A stretch of 64,000 nt of DNA from NCBI GenBank assembly GCA_049517675.1, contig JBEKRV010000006.1, positions 41,583-105,582 on the forward strand, written 5' to 3'. Made by a program: the position numbers and the translations under genes. The stretch's first letter is position 1; each line of letters opens with the position of its first letter. Under the pieces are notes generated by a model, which was given only the letters and a program-made list of their open reading frames with translations, was not told where the DNA came from and did not search any database. Positions 1 to 7,399 of the stretch are shown piece by piece. This DNA is from Bog-756 sp049517675 (GTDB lineage: Bacteria; Actinomycetota; Acidimicrobiia; Acidimicrobiales; RAAP-2).

Positions 1-374
1 TCGAGGAACTCCTTGCGCTCGATGATCTCGATCCCCGGTACCGGGCCGAGCCGGTCGGCGACGCCCTCCCCGGTGATGACCGTGGCCGGGGCCGTGCGGC
101 GCACCAGGTCGCGCAGCTGCTCGTCGGTCAGGCGGTAGTTGATCGGGACGAACGGCTTGCCGGCCAGCGTGGCGCCGAACAGGGCGATCGGGACGGCCTC
201 GGAGTTCAGGTCGACCAGGGCCACCCGCTCACCGGGCATGGCGGCCAGGATCGTGCCGGCACGCCGGGCCCTCGTCGCCAGCTCGGCCATCGTGGTGCCA
301 TCGGCGAGCGAGCCGAGCGCGACCCGCTCGCCCATGCCGTCGGCGGCCATCTGGAGGAGCATCCCGACGTGCAT
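1..374 (-). CDS. Acyl-CoA synthetase (AMP-dependent ligase), N-terminal part only
   Basis: The reverse strand encodes the first ~124 residues of an ANL-superfamily ligase; the rest lies beyond the left edge. Visible text such as VALVDLNSEAVPIALFGATLAGKPFVPINYRL is split here as VALVDLNSEAVP and GKPFVPINYRL, the usual N-lobe of fatty or aromatic acyl-CoA ligases (the stretch before the Thr/Ser-Gly-rich AMP-binding motif, which is outside the window). I chose ATG at 374 (MHVGMLLQM); an ATG at 362 is also possible. It follows the small unknown gene at 384-698 by 9 bp on the same strand, so the two are probably cotranscribed from the promoter region shared with icmF. Expected role: forming acyl-CoA from a free acid; substrate unknown. 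Confidence 0.8.
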   Translation of the reverse strand, partial: MHVGMLLQMAADGMGERVALGSLADGTTMAELATRARRAGTILAAMPGERVALVDLNSEAVPIALFGATLAGKPFVPINYRLTDEQLRDLVRRTAPATVITGEGVADRLGPVPGIEIIERKEFL

Positions 375-383
375 GTCCGAAGG

Positions 384-698
384 TCAGTCCGACGACGGCA
401 GGGGCTTGGCGTCCTTCAGCACGAGCAGCTCGGTACCGACGGACAGCGACGCCGTCCCGCCCTTGGAGCAGAGCAGCTCGAGCTCGTCGGTCCCGTCGGT
501 ATACCGCTTGCCGATCAGCGTGCCCCCGTCGAATCCCGGCACGGCCGTCGTCCCGGCCGGCGGCTCGTCACCGATGGGGACCACGGGGTGGCCGCCGCAC
601 TGCAGGTCGACGGCGCCGGCCGGAGCCTTGATGACCACGACCTCGGTCTCCCCGACCGCTGACCGGAACCTCAGCCCGGGCCTCAGCTCGACTGCCAC
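384..698 (-). CDS. Small conserved hypothetical protein next to acyl-CoA ligase
   Basis: A 104-residue soluble protein with a GTG start preceded by GGGGAGGACGTCA (good ribosome site). I do not recognise a named family. It has two cysteines in similar settings (LQCGGHP near residue 35 and LLCSKGG near residue 80), a Gly/Pro-rich middle and several short beta-like hydrophobic stretches, which could suggest a small beta-sandwich or metal-binding fold, but this is only inference. It is directly upstream of, and almost touching, the acyl-CoA ligase, so it may be an accessory to that enzyme. No signal peptide or membrane segment is seen. Confidence 0.7.
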   Translation of the reverse strand: MAVELRPGLRFRSAVGETEVVVIKAPAGAVDLQCGGHPVVPIGDEPPAGTTAVPGFDGGTLIGKRYTDGTDELELLCSKGGTASLSVGTELLVLKDAKPLPSSD

Positions 699-793
699 TG
701 ACGTCCTCCCCCTGTCGTGCGTCCCGTCCGTCGGAACACCATCCGGATGGGCAGCATCCCATGGCCCGGCCGGCTGGGCAAACCAAGCTCTCG

Positions 794-818
794 GGGGCGG
801 AAACGCCGTTTCCGCCCC
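794..818. promoter_or_regulatory. 25-bp near-perfect palindrome in the icmF divergent promoter
   Basis: Arms of 12 bp (GGGGCGGAAACG and its exact complement) flank a single central base. It lies between the GTG of the small protein (698) and icmF (909). There is no T-run, so it looks like a regulator operator rather than a terminator. Sixteen bases of it recur upstream of the TauD gene (13482-13497). Confidence 0.55.
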
Positions 819-850
819 GTTCGGGGCCAGCGGAGGGACCACCGGGCAAT

Positions 851-870
851 TTACTACGACGTCGTAGTAA
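851..870. promoter_or_regulatory. 20-bp perfect palindrome, probable operator of icmF
   Basis: TTACTACGACGTCGTAGTAA reads the same on both strands. It sits 38 bp before the proposed icmF start in GC-rich DNA, so such an AT-containing perfect palindrome is unlikely to be chance. Size and symmetry fit a TetR- or MarR-type dimer site; a MarR gene is at 5025-5534. Confidence 0.65.
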
Positions 871-908
871 CCTGGCGCGATGACGCCCCCGACCGCCCGT
901 GTCCTCCC

Positions 909-3900
909 GTGACCGGCCTCCACCGTCCGGTCCATCCGGTGCGCTTCGTCACCGCCGCCAGCCTCTTCGACGGGCACGACGCCGCCATCAACATCATGCG
1001 GCGCCTGCTCCAGGCCCAGGGAGCCGAGGTCGTCCACCTGGGGCACAACCGCTCGGTCGACGAGGTGGTCCGTGCCGTCGTCGAGGAGGACGCACAGGGG
1101 GTCGCCGTCAGCTCCTACCAGGGAGGCCACACCGAGTACTTCCGGTACCTGGTCGACCGCCTCCGGGACGAGGGCCGCCCGGACGTGCTCGTCTACGGCG
1201 GGGGTGGGGGGGTCATCGTCGCCGACGAGATCGAGGAGCTCGAGGACTACGGGGTGCGGCGGATCTTCTCGCCGGCCGACGGCCAGAGGCTCGGCCTCGA
1301 GCACATGATCAACATCCTGGTCGAGGAGTGCGACCGCGACCTGGCGGCCGGCGGGCCCCCGACGCTCGAGTCGCTGCAGGCCGGGGACCGGCGGTCGTTG
1401 GCCCGGTGGATCACCTTCCTCGAGGCGGGATCCGTCGACGATGCCACCGTCGAACGGCTGTTGCGCTCCTCGGAACACACGACGATGCCGGTGCTCGGGG
1501 TCACCGGGACGGGCGGATCGGGCAAGTCGTCCCTCACCGACGAGCTGATCCGCCGGTTCCGGCTGGACCAGGAGGACAAGCTGTCGATCGCCGTGCTCGC
1601 CGTCGACCCCACCCGTCGCCGGGGCGGGGGGGCGCTGCTCGGCGACCGCATCCGCATGAACGCCATCGACGCCCCGAACGTGTATTTCCGGTCGCTGGCC
1701 ACCCGCCACTCGGGGTCCGAGCTGCCCCGCCACTTCCCCCACGTGGTGGCCGCATGCGCGGCTGCCGGGTTCGACCTGGTGATCGCCGAGACCCCGGGCA
1801 TCGGCCAGGGGGATGCGGCCGTGACCGAGATCGCCGACGTCTCGCTGTACGTGATGACGCCGGAGTACGGTGCCTCCTCGCAGCTCGAGAAGATCGACAT
1901 GCTCGAGCTGGCGGACGTCGTGGCCATCAACAAGTTCGACCGGCGGGGGGCCGACGACGCCTTCCGCCAGGTCTGCCGGCAGTGGTCCCGTGACCACCGG
2001 GGAGAAACGGCGGCAACCGTCGAGGAGCCGGTGTTCGGCACCATCGCGTCGCGGTTCAACGACGACGGGACGACCGCCCTCTTCCACCGCCTGAAGGCCG
2101 AGCTGGTCGGGTCCGGCCTCGTGGCGTCCGAAGGGGTGCTCCCGGCCGCCGGCGTCCGGACCTCCACCCGTTCGGCGGCGGTGGTCCCACCCGAGCGCCA
2201 CCGTTACCTCGCCGAGATCGCCGCACAGGTCCGCGAGTACCACGCCACCACCCGCCGCATGGTCGACGAGGTGCGCCGGGCCCAGCAGGTCGACGCGGTG
2301 GTGGCCCTGGGTGCCGCCCGCGAGCTCGACGTCGGCCCGCTCCGCCGGCTCGCCGCCGAGCTCGCGGCGGACGCCGACCCCACGGGACGGAGCCTGCTCG
2401 AGGAGTGGGGCCAGCTGCGGCAGACCTACGCCGACCAGGGTGGCGGCGCCCCGGGTGCGGACGATCCGTCCGCCGACCTCGTCCACACCTCGCTGGCCGG
2501 CACCCGGGTCCCCCGGGTGGCCCTCCCCCGCTTCGTCGACGACGGCGAGCTGGTGCGCTGGCTCCGCGCCGAGCACCTGCCGGGCCACTTCCCCTTCACC
2601 GCGGGCGTCTTCCCGTTCAAGCGCGTCGGTGAGGACCCGGCCCGCATGTTCGCCGGCGAGGGCGACGCCTTCCGCACCAACCGGCGGTTCCACCTCCTGG
2701 CCGAGGGGCAGCCCGCCACCCGCCTGTCGACGGCGTTCGACTCGGTCACCCTCTACGGCTTCGATCCGGACGAGCGGCCCGACATCCGGGGGAAGATCGG
2801 CACCTCCGGGGTGTCCATCGCCTCCCTCGACGACATGCGCGCCCTGTTCGACGGATTCGACCTCTGCGACCCGACCACCTCGGTCTCCATGACCATCAAC
2901 GGGCCGGCGCCCACCATCCTCGCCATGTTCCTGAACGTGGCCGTCGACCAGCGCCTCGCCCGGTTCGAGGCCGAGCAGGGGCGGCCGCCCACCGGATCCG
3001 AGTCGGCGGCGGTCCGCGCCGACGTGCTGCACACCGTCCGGGGCACCGTGCAGGCCGACATCCTGAAGGAGGACCAGGGCCAGAACACCTGCATCTTCTC
3101 CACCGAGTTCTCCCTCGGGTTGATGGCCGATATGCAGGAGTGGTTCATCGAGCACGGGGTCCGAAACTTCTACTCGGTGTCGATCTCCGGCTACCACATC
3201 GCCGAGGCCGGGGCCAACCCGATCACCCAGCTCGCGTTCACCCTGGCCAACGGCTTCACCTACGTGGAGTCATACCTCGCCCGGGGCATGGACGTCGACG
3301 ACTTCGCGCCCAACTTCTCGTTCTTCTTCTCCAACGGCATGGACGCCGAGTACACGGTGATCGGGCGGGTGGCCCGGCGGATCTGGGCGATCGCCATGAA
3401 GGAGCGCTACGGCGCCAACGAGCGGTCGCAGAAGCTCAAGTACCACGTCCAGACCTCCGGACGCTCCCTCCACGCCCAGGAGATGGACTTCAACGACATC
3501 CGCACGACGCTCCAGGCGCTGTGCGCCATCTACGACAACGCCAACAGCCTCCACACCAACGCCTACGACGAGGCGGTGACCACGCCGACCCCCGAGTCGG
3601 TCCGCCGTGCGCTGGCCATCCAGATGATCATCACCAAGGAATGGGGCCTGGCCCTCAACGAGAACCCGCTCCAGGGGAGCTTCATCGTGGAGGAGCTCAC
3701 CGATCTGCTCGAGGAGGCAGTGCTGGCCGAGCTGGACCGGATCAGCGAGCGGGGCGGCGTGCTCGGGGCCATGGAGACCGGCTACCAGCGCGGACGCATC
3801 CAGGACGACTCCCTGCTCTACGAGCACCGCAAGCACGACGGCTCGCTGCCCATCGTCGGCGTCAACACTTTCGTCGCCCCGGGCGGCGGGGTCCCACGGG

Positions 3901-4139
3901 ACACCATCGAGCTCGCCCGGTCGACCGAGGAGGAGAAGCGGGCGCAGCTGGCCAGGCTCGGGGAGTTCCACGAGCGCCATGCGCTCGATCGCCCGGCCGC
4001 CCTCGACAACCTCCGCCGGGCGGCACTCGAGGGCGGCAACCTCTTCGCCGAGCTCATGACCACCGTGCGCCACGCCAGCCTTGGTGAGATCACCAGCGCC
4101 CTCTTCGAGGTCGGTGGCTCGTACCGGCGCAACGTCTGA
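909..4139 (+). CDS. icmF: Fused isobutyryl-CoA mutase (IcmF), B12-dependent
   Basis: The enzyme interconverts isobutyryl-CoA and n-butyryl-CoA (family members also act on isovaleryl/pivalyl-CoA) using adenosylcobalamin. Three modules are visible in one 1076-residue chain, the usual IcmF length: a B12-binding domain (LFDGHDAAIN around residues 19-28), a MeaB-type G-protein chaperone (GTGGSGKSS around 197-205, NKFD around 340) and the mutase TIM barrel (EDQGQNTCIFSTEFSLG; NFYSVSISGYHIAEAG near 752). The active-site region FYSVSISGYHIAEAG is the IcmF form and not the methylmalonyl-CoA mutase form. I chose GTG 909 because family members begin close to HPVRFVTA; upstream in-frame codons cross the palindromes. 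It is divergent from the ligase pair and convergent with the BtuF-like gene. Confidence 0.93.
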   Translation: MTGLHRPVHPVRFVTAASLFDGHDAAINIMRRLLQAQGAEVVHLGHNRSVDEVVRAVVEEDAQGVAVSSYQGGHTEYFRYLVDRLRDEGRPDVLVYGGGGGVIVADEIEELEDYGVRRIFSPADGQRLGLEHMINILVEECDRDLAAGGPPTLESLQAGDRRSLARWITFLEAGSVDDATVERLLRSSEHTTMPVLGVTGTGGSGKSSLTDELIRRFRLDQEDKLSIAVLAVDPTRRRGGGALLGDRIRMNAIDAPNVYFRSLATRHSGSELPRHFPHVVAACAAAGFDLVIAETPGIGQGDAAVTEIADVSLYVMTPEYGASSQLEKIDMLELADVVAINKFDRRGADDAFRQVCRQWSRDHRGETAATVEEPVFGTIASRFNDDGTTALFHRLKAELVGSGLVASEGVLPAAGVRTSTRSAAVVPPERHRYLAEIAAQVREYHATTRRMVDEVRRAQQVDAVVALGAARELDVGPLRRLAAELAADADPTGRSLLEEWGQLRQTYADQGGGAPGADDPSADLVHTSLAGTRVPRVALPRFVDDGELVRWLRAEHLPGHFPFTAGVFPFKRVGEDPARMFAGEGDAFRTNRRFHLLAEGQPATRLSTAFDSVTLYGFDPDERPDIRGKIGTSGVSIASLDDMRALFDGFDLCDPTTSVSMTINGPAPTILAMFLNVAVDQRLARFEAEQGRPPTGSESAAVRADVLHTVRGTVQADILKEDQGQNTCIFSTEFSLGLMADMQEWFIEHGVRNFYSVSISGYHIAEAGANPITQLAFTLANGFTYVESYLARGMDVDDFAPNFSFFFSNGMDAEYTVIGRVARRIWAIAMKERYGANERSQKLKYHVQTSGRSLHAQEMDFNDIRTTLQALCAIYDNANSLHTNAYDEAVTTPTPESVRRALAIQMIITKEWGLALNENPLQGSFIVEELTDLLEEAVLAELDRISERGGVLGAMETGYQRGRIQDDSLLYEHRKHDGSLPIVGVNTFVAPGGGVPRDTIELARSTEEEKRAQLARLGEFHERHALDRPAALDNLRRAALEGGNLFAELMTTVRHASLGEITSALFEVGGSYRRNV

Positions 4140-4148
4140 GTCCGGCGC

Positions 4149-4934
4149 TCAGCCCCCGCCCGGCAGGCCGAGGGCGTCCACGACCGCGTCCGTCAGACGG
4201 CGGCGGGCCGACACCAGGGACGGGCCGTACCAGGTGAGGTTCCGACCCGACACGAGCGCGGTGGCCACCCCGGTGAACGCCTCGGGCCCGTCCGTGGCCG
4301 AGAAGGCGTAGGGCTCGTCCGGGAGTAGGACCAGCTCCGGTCCGAGCCCGGTCAACTGCTCCAGGGAGCGCTTCGGGTAGCGCTCCCGTTCGCCGTCGCC
4401 CACGTTGACCAGTCCGAGTCGTTGCAGCACGTCGCCGGCGAACGTGGCGGGACCGACCACCATCCACGGGTCCCGCCAGATGGGCGCGAGGGTACGGACC
4501 CCGGGCAGGTCGGCCGGGCGGGACCACTCGCGCTCGGCGTCGACCGCCCACGGCGGGACCGCGACGCCCAGGACGTCGCCGAACAGCCGTCGGAACGATC
4601 CGAATGCGTCGTCGAGCGAATCGATCACGGTCACCCACACCGGGATGCCCGCCCCGGCCAGCCGGTCCACGTCGACCTGCCGGTTCTCCTCGCGGTTGGC
4701 GACGACGAGGTCCGGGGCCAGCCGCCCGATGGCGGCGTGGTCCGGGTTCTTGGTGCCCCGGACCCGCACCGGCTCGACGGTCCCCGTGTGGGAGCAGTAG
4801 TCGGTCGCCCCCACCAACCGCTCGGGTACCGTGGCGGCCAGCGCCTCGGTCAGCGACGGCACCAGGGACACCAGCCTCGTCGGTGGTCGCTCCAGGTGCA
4901 CCCGGCGACCCAGGTCGTCGTGGAGAGTGGGCAT
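4149..4934 (-). CDS. BtuF/FhuD-like helical-backbone ligand-binding protein, cytosolic
   Basis: A 261-residue protein with the pattern of class III periplasmic binding proteins: RLVSLVPSLTEALAA at the start, GTKNPDHAAIGRLAPDLVVAN in two lobes, and a C-terminal half ending in a short helix. Family members bind cobalamin, haem or siderophores for ABC import. This one has no signal peptide or lipobox: the ATG is followed at once by the first strand (MPTLHDDLGRRVHL). It is therefore probably cytoplasmic, as is seen for some BtuF-like proteins. Only 9 bp separate its stop from the icmF stop, in convergent orientation. A link to cobalamin is attractive given IcmF but is inference. Confidence 0.8.
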   Translation of the reverse strand: MPTLHDDLGRRVHLERPPTRLVSLVPSLTEALAATVPERLVGATDYCSHTGTVEPVRVRGTKNPDHAAIGRLAPDLVVANREENRQVDVDRLAGAGIPVWVTVIDSLDDAFGSFRRLFGDVLGVAVPPWAVDAEREWSRPADLPGVRTLAPIWRDPWMVVGPATFAGDVLQRLGLVNVGDGERERYPKRSLEQLTGLGPELVLLPDEPYAFSATDGPEAFTGVATALVSGRNLTWYGPSLVSARRRLTDAVVDALGLPGGG

Positions 4935-5024
4935 GGCGGGTCACTCCGGGGGTCGTGTGAGGACACCCATCGTCACCCGTCCGGCCCGGGGAGCCAAATC
5001 CGACCGTCGGATAGCCTTCCGACG

Positions 5025-5534
5025 ATGGCCCGCCGACCCCTGCCGTTCGACCCCATCGACGAGGCGCGGGTGCGGTGGTCCGACCGCTGGGATCCCGAGG
5101 TCAGCGAGGCCATGGCTGCCGCCACCTCGATCATGCGGGCCCAGCAGATCGTCCTGGCCGCCGTGGACGGGGCCCTGCGCCCGTTCGGACTCACCTTCGC
5201 CCGCTACGAGGGCCTGGTCCTCCTGCTGTTCTCCCGACGGGGCACGTTGCCGCTCGGGATCATGGGCCAACGCCTCATGATCCATCCCGCGTCGGTGACG
5301 AACATCATCGACCGGCTCGAGGCCCAGGGTCTGGTCCGGCGGAGCCCGCACCCGACCGACGGCCGGACCACGCTGGCCGAGATCACCGAGCCCGGCCGGA
5401 CGCTCGCACTCGAGGCCACCACGGCGGTGAACGCCGTGGCCTTCGGCCTGGGCGGACTGGGGAGGCGGGACCTCGGGGACCTGCAGCGGATCATCGCCAC
5501 GCTCCGCCTGGGCAACGGCGACTTCGTCGACTGA
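5025..5534 (+). CDS. MarR-family transcriptional regulator
   Basis: A 169-residue winged-helix protein. The N-terminal helix (MRAQQIVLAAVDGALRPFGLTFARYEGLVLL) and the recognition region LGIMGQRLMIHPASVTNIIDRLEAQGLVRR, followed by the wing SPHPTDGRTTLAEIT, are the classical MarR layout. These proteins usually repress nearby genes and are released by a small phenolic or acyl ligand. It starts 90 bp from the divergent BtuF-like gene. It could bind the palindrome at 851-870, but no palindrome clearly matching that one is seen in its own upstream gap. Confidence 0.9.
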   Translation: MARRPLPFDPIDEARVRWSDRWDPEVSEAMAAATSIMRAQQIVLAAVDGALRPFGLTFARYEGLVLLLFSRRGTLPLGIMGQRLMIHPASVTNIIDRLEAQGLVRRSPHPTDGRTTLAEITEPGRTLALEATTAVNAVAFGLGGLGRRDLGDLQRIIATLRLGNGDFVD

Positions 5535-5556
5535 GGCCCGTCGGCGCGGGCCGGAG

Positions 5557-5751
5557 TCAGTCCTCCACGATCGAGATGGCCTGCTTCGGACAGACCCGGA
5601 CCGCCTCGCGGACCCTGTCCCGCGCCGACTCGTCGGGGGTCTCGTTCAGCACCGTCAACCTGTCGTCGTCGTCGACCACGAAGATGTCGGGGGCGACGCC
5701 CATGCACAGGGCGTTGCTCTCGCACTGGCTCATGTCCACCACAACACGCAT
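5557..5751 (-). CDS. Small [3Fe-4S]-type ferredoxin
   Basis: A 64-residue ferredoxin with Cys10, Cys16 and Cys54 (QCESNALCMG and CPKQAI). The middle position that would be a cysteine in a [4Fe-4S] protein is Asn/Ala, which points to a single [3Fe-4S] cluster, the type that feeds electrons to bacterial cytochromes P450. It follows livF by 11 bp on the same strand, although it has no evident role in transport. It resembles the second ferredoxin at 37834-38025, with the same cysteine positions. Either could serve the P450 at 33473-34771. Confidence 0.9.
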   Translation of the reverse strand: MRVVVDMSQCESNALCMGVAPDIFVVDDDDRLTVLNETPDESARDRVREAVRVCPKQAISIVED

Positions 5752-5762
5752 GCCGCTCCCCC

Positions 5763-6512
5763 CTACGATCTCGACGCCGTGGCCGTGTGCGGCAGGTCGG
5801 GCTCGGCCTCACCCAGGTACCGGTCGAGGACCTCCTGACCGGCCTCCGACGCGGGCCCGGTCCAGCCGACCCGGCCCCGGGTGAGGATGACGCAGCTGTC
5901 CGCCATCGCGAGTGCGCGGTGGACGAACTGCTCGCTCACCACGACGGTGATCCCGGAGCTCCGGGCCTCGTCGAGGCTGCGGAAGACCGACTCCGTCACG
6001 GACGGTGCGAGACCGAGTGACAGCTCGTCGGCGATGATGAGCTTGGGCGACACGGCGAAGGCCCGGGCGAGGGCGAGCATCTGCTGCTCACCGCCGGACA
6101 GGCTCCCGGCCCGCTGGTACGAGCGCTCGCCGAGTACGGGGAACTGCTCGATGGCCCGATCGATGGCTGCCGCCCGCTCCCCGCGCGGCTCCTGGGCGAC
6201 CGCCATCCGCAGGTTGTCGATCACCGTCAGGCGGGGGAAGATCCCGCGTCCCTCGGGGATGTACGTGAGGCCCAACCGGCGGATGCGGTGGGCGGGCAGC
6301 GAGGTGATGTCCCGCCCGTCGAAGGTGACCCGGCCGGCGGTCGGCGGCACGAGGCCGGAGACGGCACGGGCGAAGGTGCTCTTGCCCGCGCCGTTCACGC
6401 CGAGGACGGCCAGGACGGAGCCGGGAGCCACGTCGACGGAGACCCCGAACAGCGCCTGGGACGGGCCGTAGCTCACGTCGAGGCCCTCCACCCGGAGCAA
6501 CGGCTCGGTCAT
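5763..6512 (-). CDS. livF: Branched-chain amino acid-type ABC transporter ATPase (LivF)
   Basis: A 249-residue ABC ATPase with Walker A GVNGAGKST, signature LSGGEQQML, Walker B KLIIADELSLGLAP and the ARDITSLPAHRI-like LivF text (DGRDITSLPAHRIRRLGLTYIPEGRGIFPRLTV). The IPEGRGIFP stretch is characteristic of LivF versus LivG. Its ATG overlaps the livG stop (ATGA at 6509-6512), so the two are translationally coupled. In Actinobacteria such systems import branched-chain amino acids but also amides, urea or aromatic acids. The surrounding catabolic genes make a non-amino-acid substrate plausible. Confidence 0.92.
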   Translation of the reverse strand: MTEPLLRVEGLDVSYGPSQALFGVSVDVAPGSVLAVLGVNGAGKSTFARAVSGLVPPTAGRVTFDGRDITSLPAHRIRRLGLTYIPEGRGIFPRLTVIDNLRMAVAQEPRGERAAAIDRAIEQFPVLGERSYQRAGSLSGGEQQMLALARAFAVSPKLIIADELSLGLAPSVTESVFRSLDEARSSGITVVVSEQFVHRALAMADSCVILTRGRVGWTGPASEAGQEVLDRYLGEAEPDLPHTATASRS

Positions 6513-7399
6513 GCCCCGTCCCCGTCCACCGGCGCCGCGGTTGCCGTCTCCCCGGTCGCCGCGCGCGTCGGGGGCTCCACGTCACCCAGGTAGGCGGTGC
6601 GCACCGCCGGGTCGCCGCGGACCTCCTCGGGGGTGCCCATGGCGATCCGCTGCCCGAAGTCGAGCACCACCACCGAGTCCGACAGGGCGAGCACGGCCGC
6701 GACGTCGTGCTCGACGATGACGAGCGAGAGCCCGTCGTCGCTCTGCCGCACGATCTCCCCGAAGACGGAGACCAGGTTCTCGGACCCGTGCAGGTCGAGT
6801 CCGGACAGCGGTTCGTCCAGCAGGAGGACCCGCGGCTCGCTGGCCAGGGCGCGCCCGACCTCGACGAGCCGGACGACCCCGAGCGGCAGGGCGGCCACCG
6901 GGGCCCTGGCCACGTGGGTCAGGTGGAGGAGCTCGAGCAGTCCGTCGACCTTGTCGGTCTCCCCCGCAGAGGTGCGGAACAGGGCCCGGGGATCGAGCAT
7001 GTCCCGCCACATCCGGTGGGGGGCGACGCGGGCCCGGTAGGCGAGCACCAGGTGCTCCCGGACCGTGAGCCCCATGAACAGCTCCGGCTGTTGGAACGTC
7101 CGGGCCAGGCCCCGGGTGGCCCGGTGCCGGGCGGACATGCCGGTCACGTCGTCGCCCCGGAGGCGGACCGTTCCCCCGTCGGGGCTGCGCAGTCCGGACA
7201 GGACGGCGAGCAGCGTGGACTTGCCCGCGCCGTTCGGCCCGACCAGGCCCACGATGTGCCCCCGACGGACCTCGAGGGACACGTCCGAGAGCGCGGTCAG
7301 CCCGCCGAAGCGGACGGTGATCCCCTCCGCCGAGAGAGCGACGGGACCCGGTCCTCCGGCAGTGGCACCCGTCGCCCCCGGCACGGTCGCGGTGGCCAT
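6509..7399 (-). CDS. livG: Branched-chain amino acid-type ABC transporter ATPase (LivG)
   Basis: A 296-residue ATPase with a ~25-residue Ala/Gly-rich N-terminal leader before the ABC core. Walker A GPNGAGKST, the LivG-type ARTFQQPELFMGLTVREHL, a Q-loop/signature region VAALPLGVVRLVEVGRAL (the usual LSGG is degenerate here, as LPLG) and Walker B VLLLDEPLSGLD are visible. The degenerate signature is common in LivG (LPYG/LPLG). The ATG at 7399 shares a base with the stop of the permease gene (TGATG). It pairs with LivF to power the LivHM permease. Confidence 0.92.
   Translation of the reverse strand: MATATVPGATGATAGGPGPVALSAEGITVRFGGLTALSDVSLEVRRGHIVGLVGPNGAGKSTLLAVLSGLRSPDGGTVRLRGDDVTGMSARHRATRGLARTFQQPELFMGLTVREHLVLAYRARVAPHRMWRDMLDPRALFRTSAGETDKVDGLLELLHLTHVARAPVAALPLGVVRLVEVGRALASEPRVLLLDEPLSGLDLHGSENLVSVFGEIVRQSDDGLSLVIVEHDVAAVLALSDSVVVLDFGQRIAMGTPEEVRGDPAVRTAYLGDVEPPTRAATGETATAAPVDGDGA

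Noticed and set aside
384..3197. Very long minus-strand open frame (937 codons) opposite icmF
   Set aside because: It is a GC-rich antisense shadow of icmF: its protein is His/Gly/Arg-rich with no domain. Only its last part, 384-698, is a real gene.
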